Assembly (NCBI GenBank): GCA_030149625.1
Contig: JASLHP010000124.1
Coordinates: 1-6,499 of the forward strand
Length of the DNA: 6,499 nucleotides
Direction of reading: 5' to 3'
From: Solirubrobacteraceae bacterium
GTDB lineage: Bacteria; Actinomycetota; Thermoleophilia; Solirubrobacterales; Solirubrobacteraceae
Positions within the stretch are counted from its first letter, which is position 1. Every line of letters begins with the position of its first letter. Shown piece after piece: positions 6,295 through 6,499 of this stretch. The notes under the pieces were generated by a model. It saw only the letters and a program-made list of their open reading frames with translations, was not told where the DNA came from and did not search any database. Both the position numbers and the translations under genes were made by a program.

Positions 6295-6300
6295 AAAGGA
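6295..6300 (+). promoter_or_regulatory. Ribosome binding site of the lipoprotein gene
   Basis: AAAGGA ends five bases before ATG 6306, a good match and spacing that supports this start. Confidence 0.65.
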
Positions 6301-6305
6301 AGTCA

Positions 6306-6499
6306 ATGCCTCACATTCACAGCAAGAGCAGCAGCCTGGCGATTGCGACGGTCGTGCTCGTCCTCCTCAGCCTCGTGTTGGCCGCGTGCGGAGGGTCCTC
6401 CGGCACCACGACGACCACGAACGCCAGCTCCAAAGCTCCCACGTCGGCCACGACCAGAGGGCGCTTTCCCGGCGCGGCCCGCTTCGCGGCGCTGCGCGA
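6306..6499 (+). CDS. Putative secreted lipoprotein, N-terminal part (3' end outside window)
   Basis: The frame is open from ATG 6306 to the right edge, giving 64 complete codons. A lipoprotein signal peptide is clear: a short n-region with His and Lys (MPHIHSKS), a hydrophobic core of about 15 residues, and the lipobox LAAC with the cysteine at residue 28, followed by GGSSG. Diacylglyceryl transfer to Cys28 and cleavage before it would anchor the protein to the outer face of the cytoplasmic membrane. After the cysteine comes a Thr/Ser/Ala-rich linker (about 31-51) and then GRFPGAARFAALR, where a folded domain may begin. The linker has the same composition as the insert in the adaptor protein. 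It lies 66 bases after the previous gene in the same direction and may belong to the same operon. The function cannot be told from this fragment; a substrate-binding or small accessory lipoprotein is possible. Confidence 0.75.
   Translation, partial: MPHIHSKSSSLAIATVVLVLLSLVLAACGGSSGTTTTTNASSKAPTSATTRGRFPGAARFAALR

Overview
The window is a high-GC stretch that reads like an actinobacterial chromosome. The Gly/Ala/Ser-rich envelope proteins, the short-looped gene packing and the style of the small membrane protein at 5544-6239 suggest the Solirubrobacterales/Thermoleophilia branch. That placement is an inference from composition and protein style; there is no rRNA or marker gene here to prove it.

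Left part (1-1540): the C-terminal half of an Nramp-family divalent metal ion transporter runs rightward off the left edge and stops at 588. A complete ROK-family sugar kinase (glucokinase-like) lies on the minus strand at 590-1540. The two genes end tail to tail with one base between their stop codons. Positions 1541-1722 form a divergent intergenic region that should carry the promoters of the kinase and of the rightward operon.

Right part (1723-6499): a compact rightward gene set. It encodes a MacA/HlyD-type membrane-fusion (adaptor) protein, a MacB/LolD-type ABC ATPase, a MacB/FtsX-type permease, a membrane-anchored protein with a small DUF5666-like beta domain, and the start of a lipoprotein cut by the right edge. 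The first three overlap at their stop/start codons (1 and 4 bases), the fourth follows after 28 bases and the fifth after 66. The ATPase and permease together would make one split MacB-like exporter or mechanotransmission complex, with the adaptor reaching outward from the membrane. The two small envelope proteins downstream look like accessory parts of the same locus. No substrate can be assigned from the sequence.

The most unusual points are three. The adaptor's coiled-coil arm is interrupted by about 130 residues of Thr/Pro/Ser-rich low complexity. A perfect 45-bp tandem duplication, with a predicted hairpin in each copy, forms the last residues of the ATPase and runs into the translation start region of the permease. 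Two uncharacterised envelope proteins sit downstream of the transporter. No tRNA, rRNA, CRISPR array, transposase or phage gene was seen.
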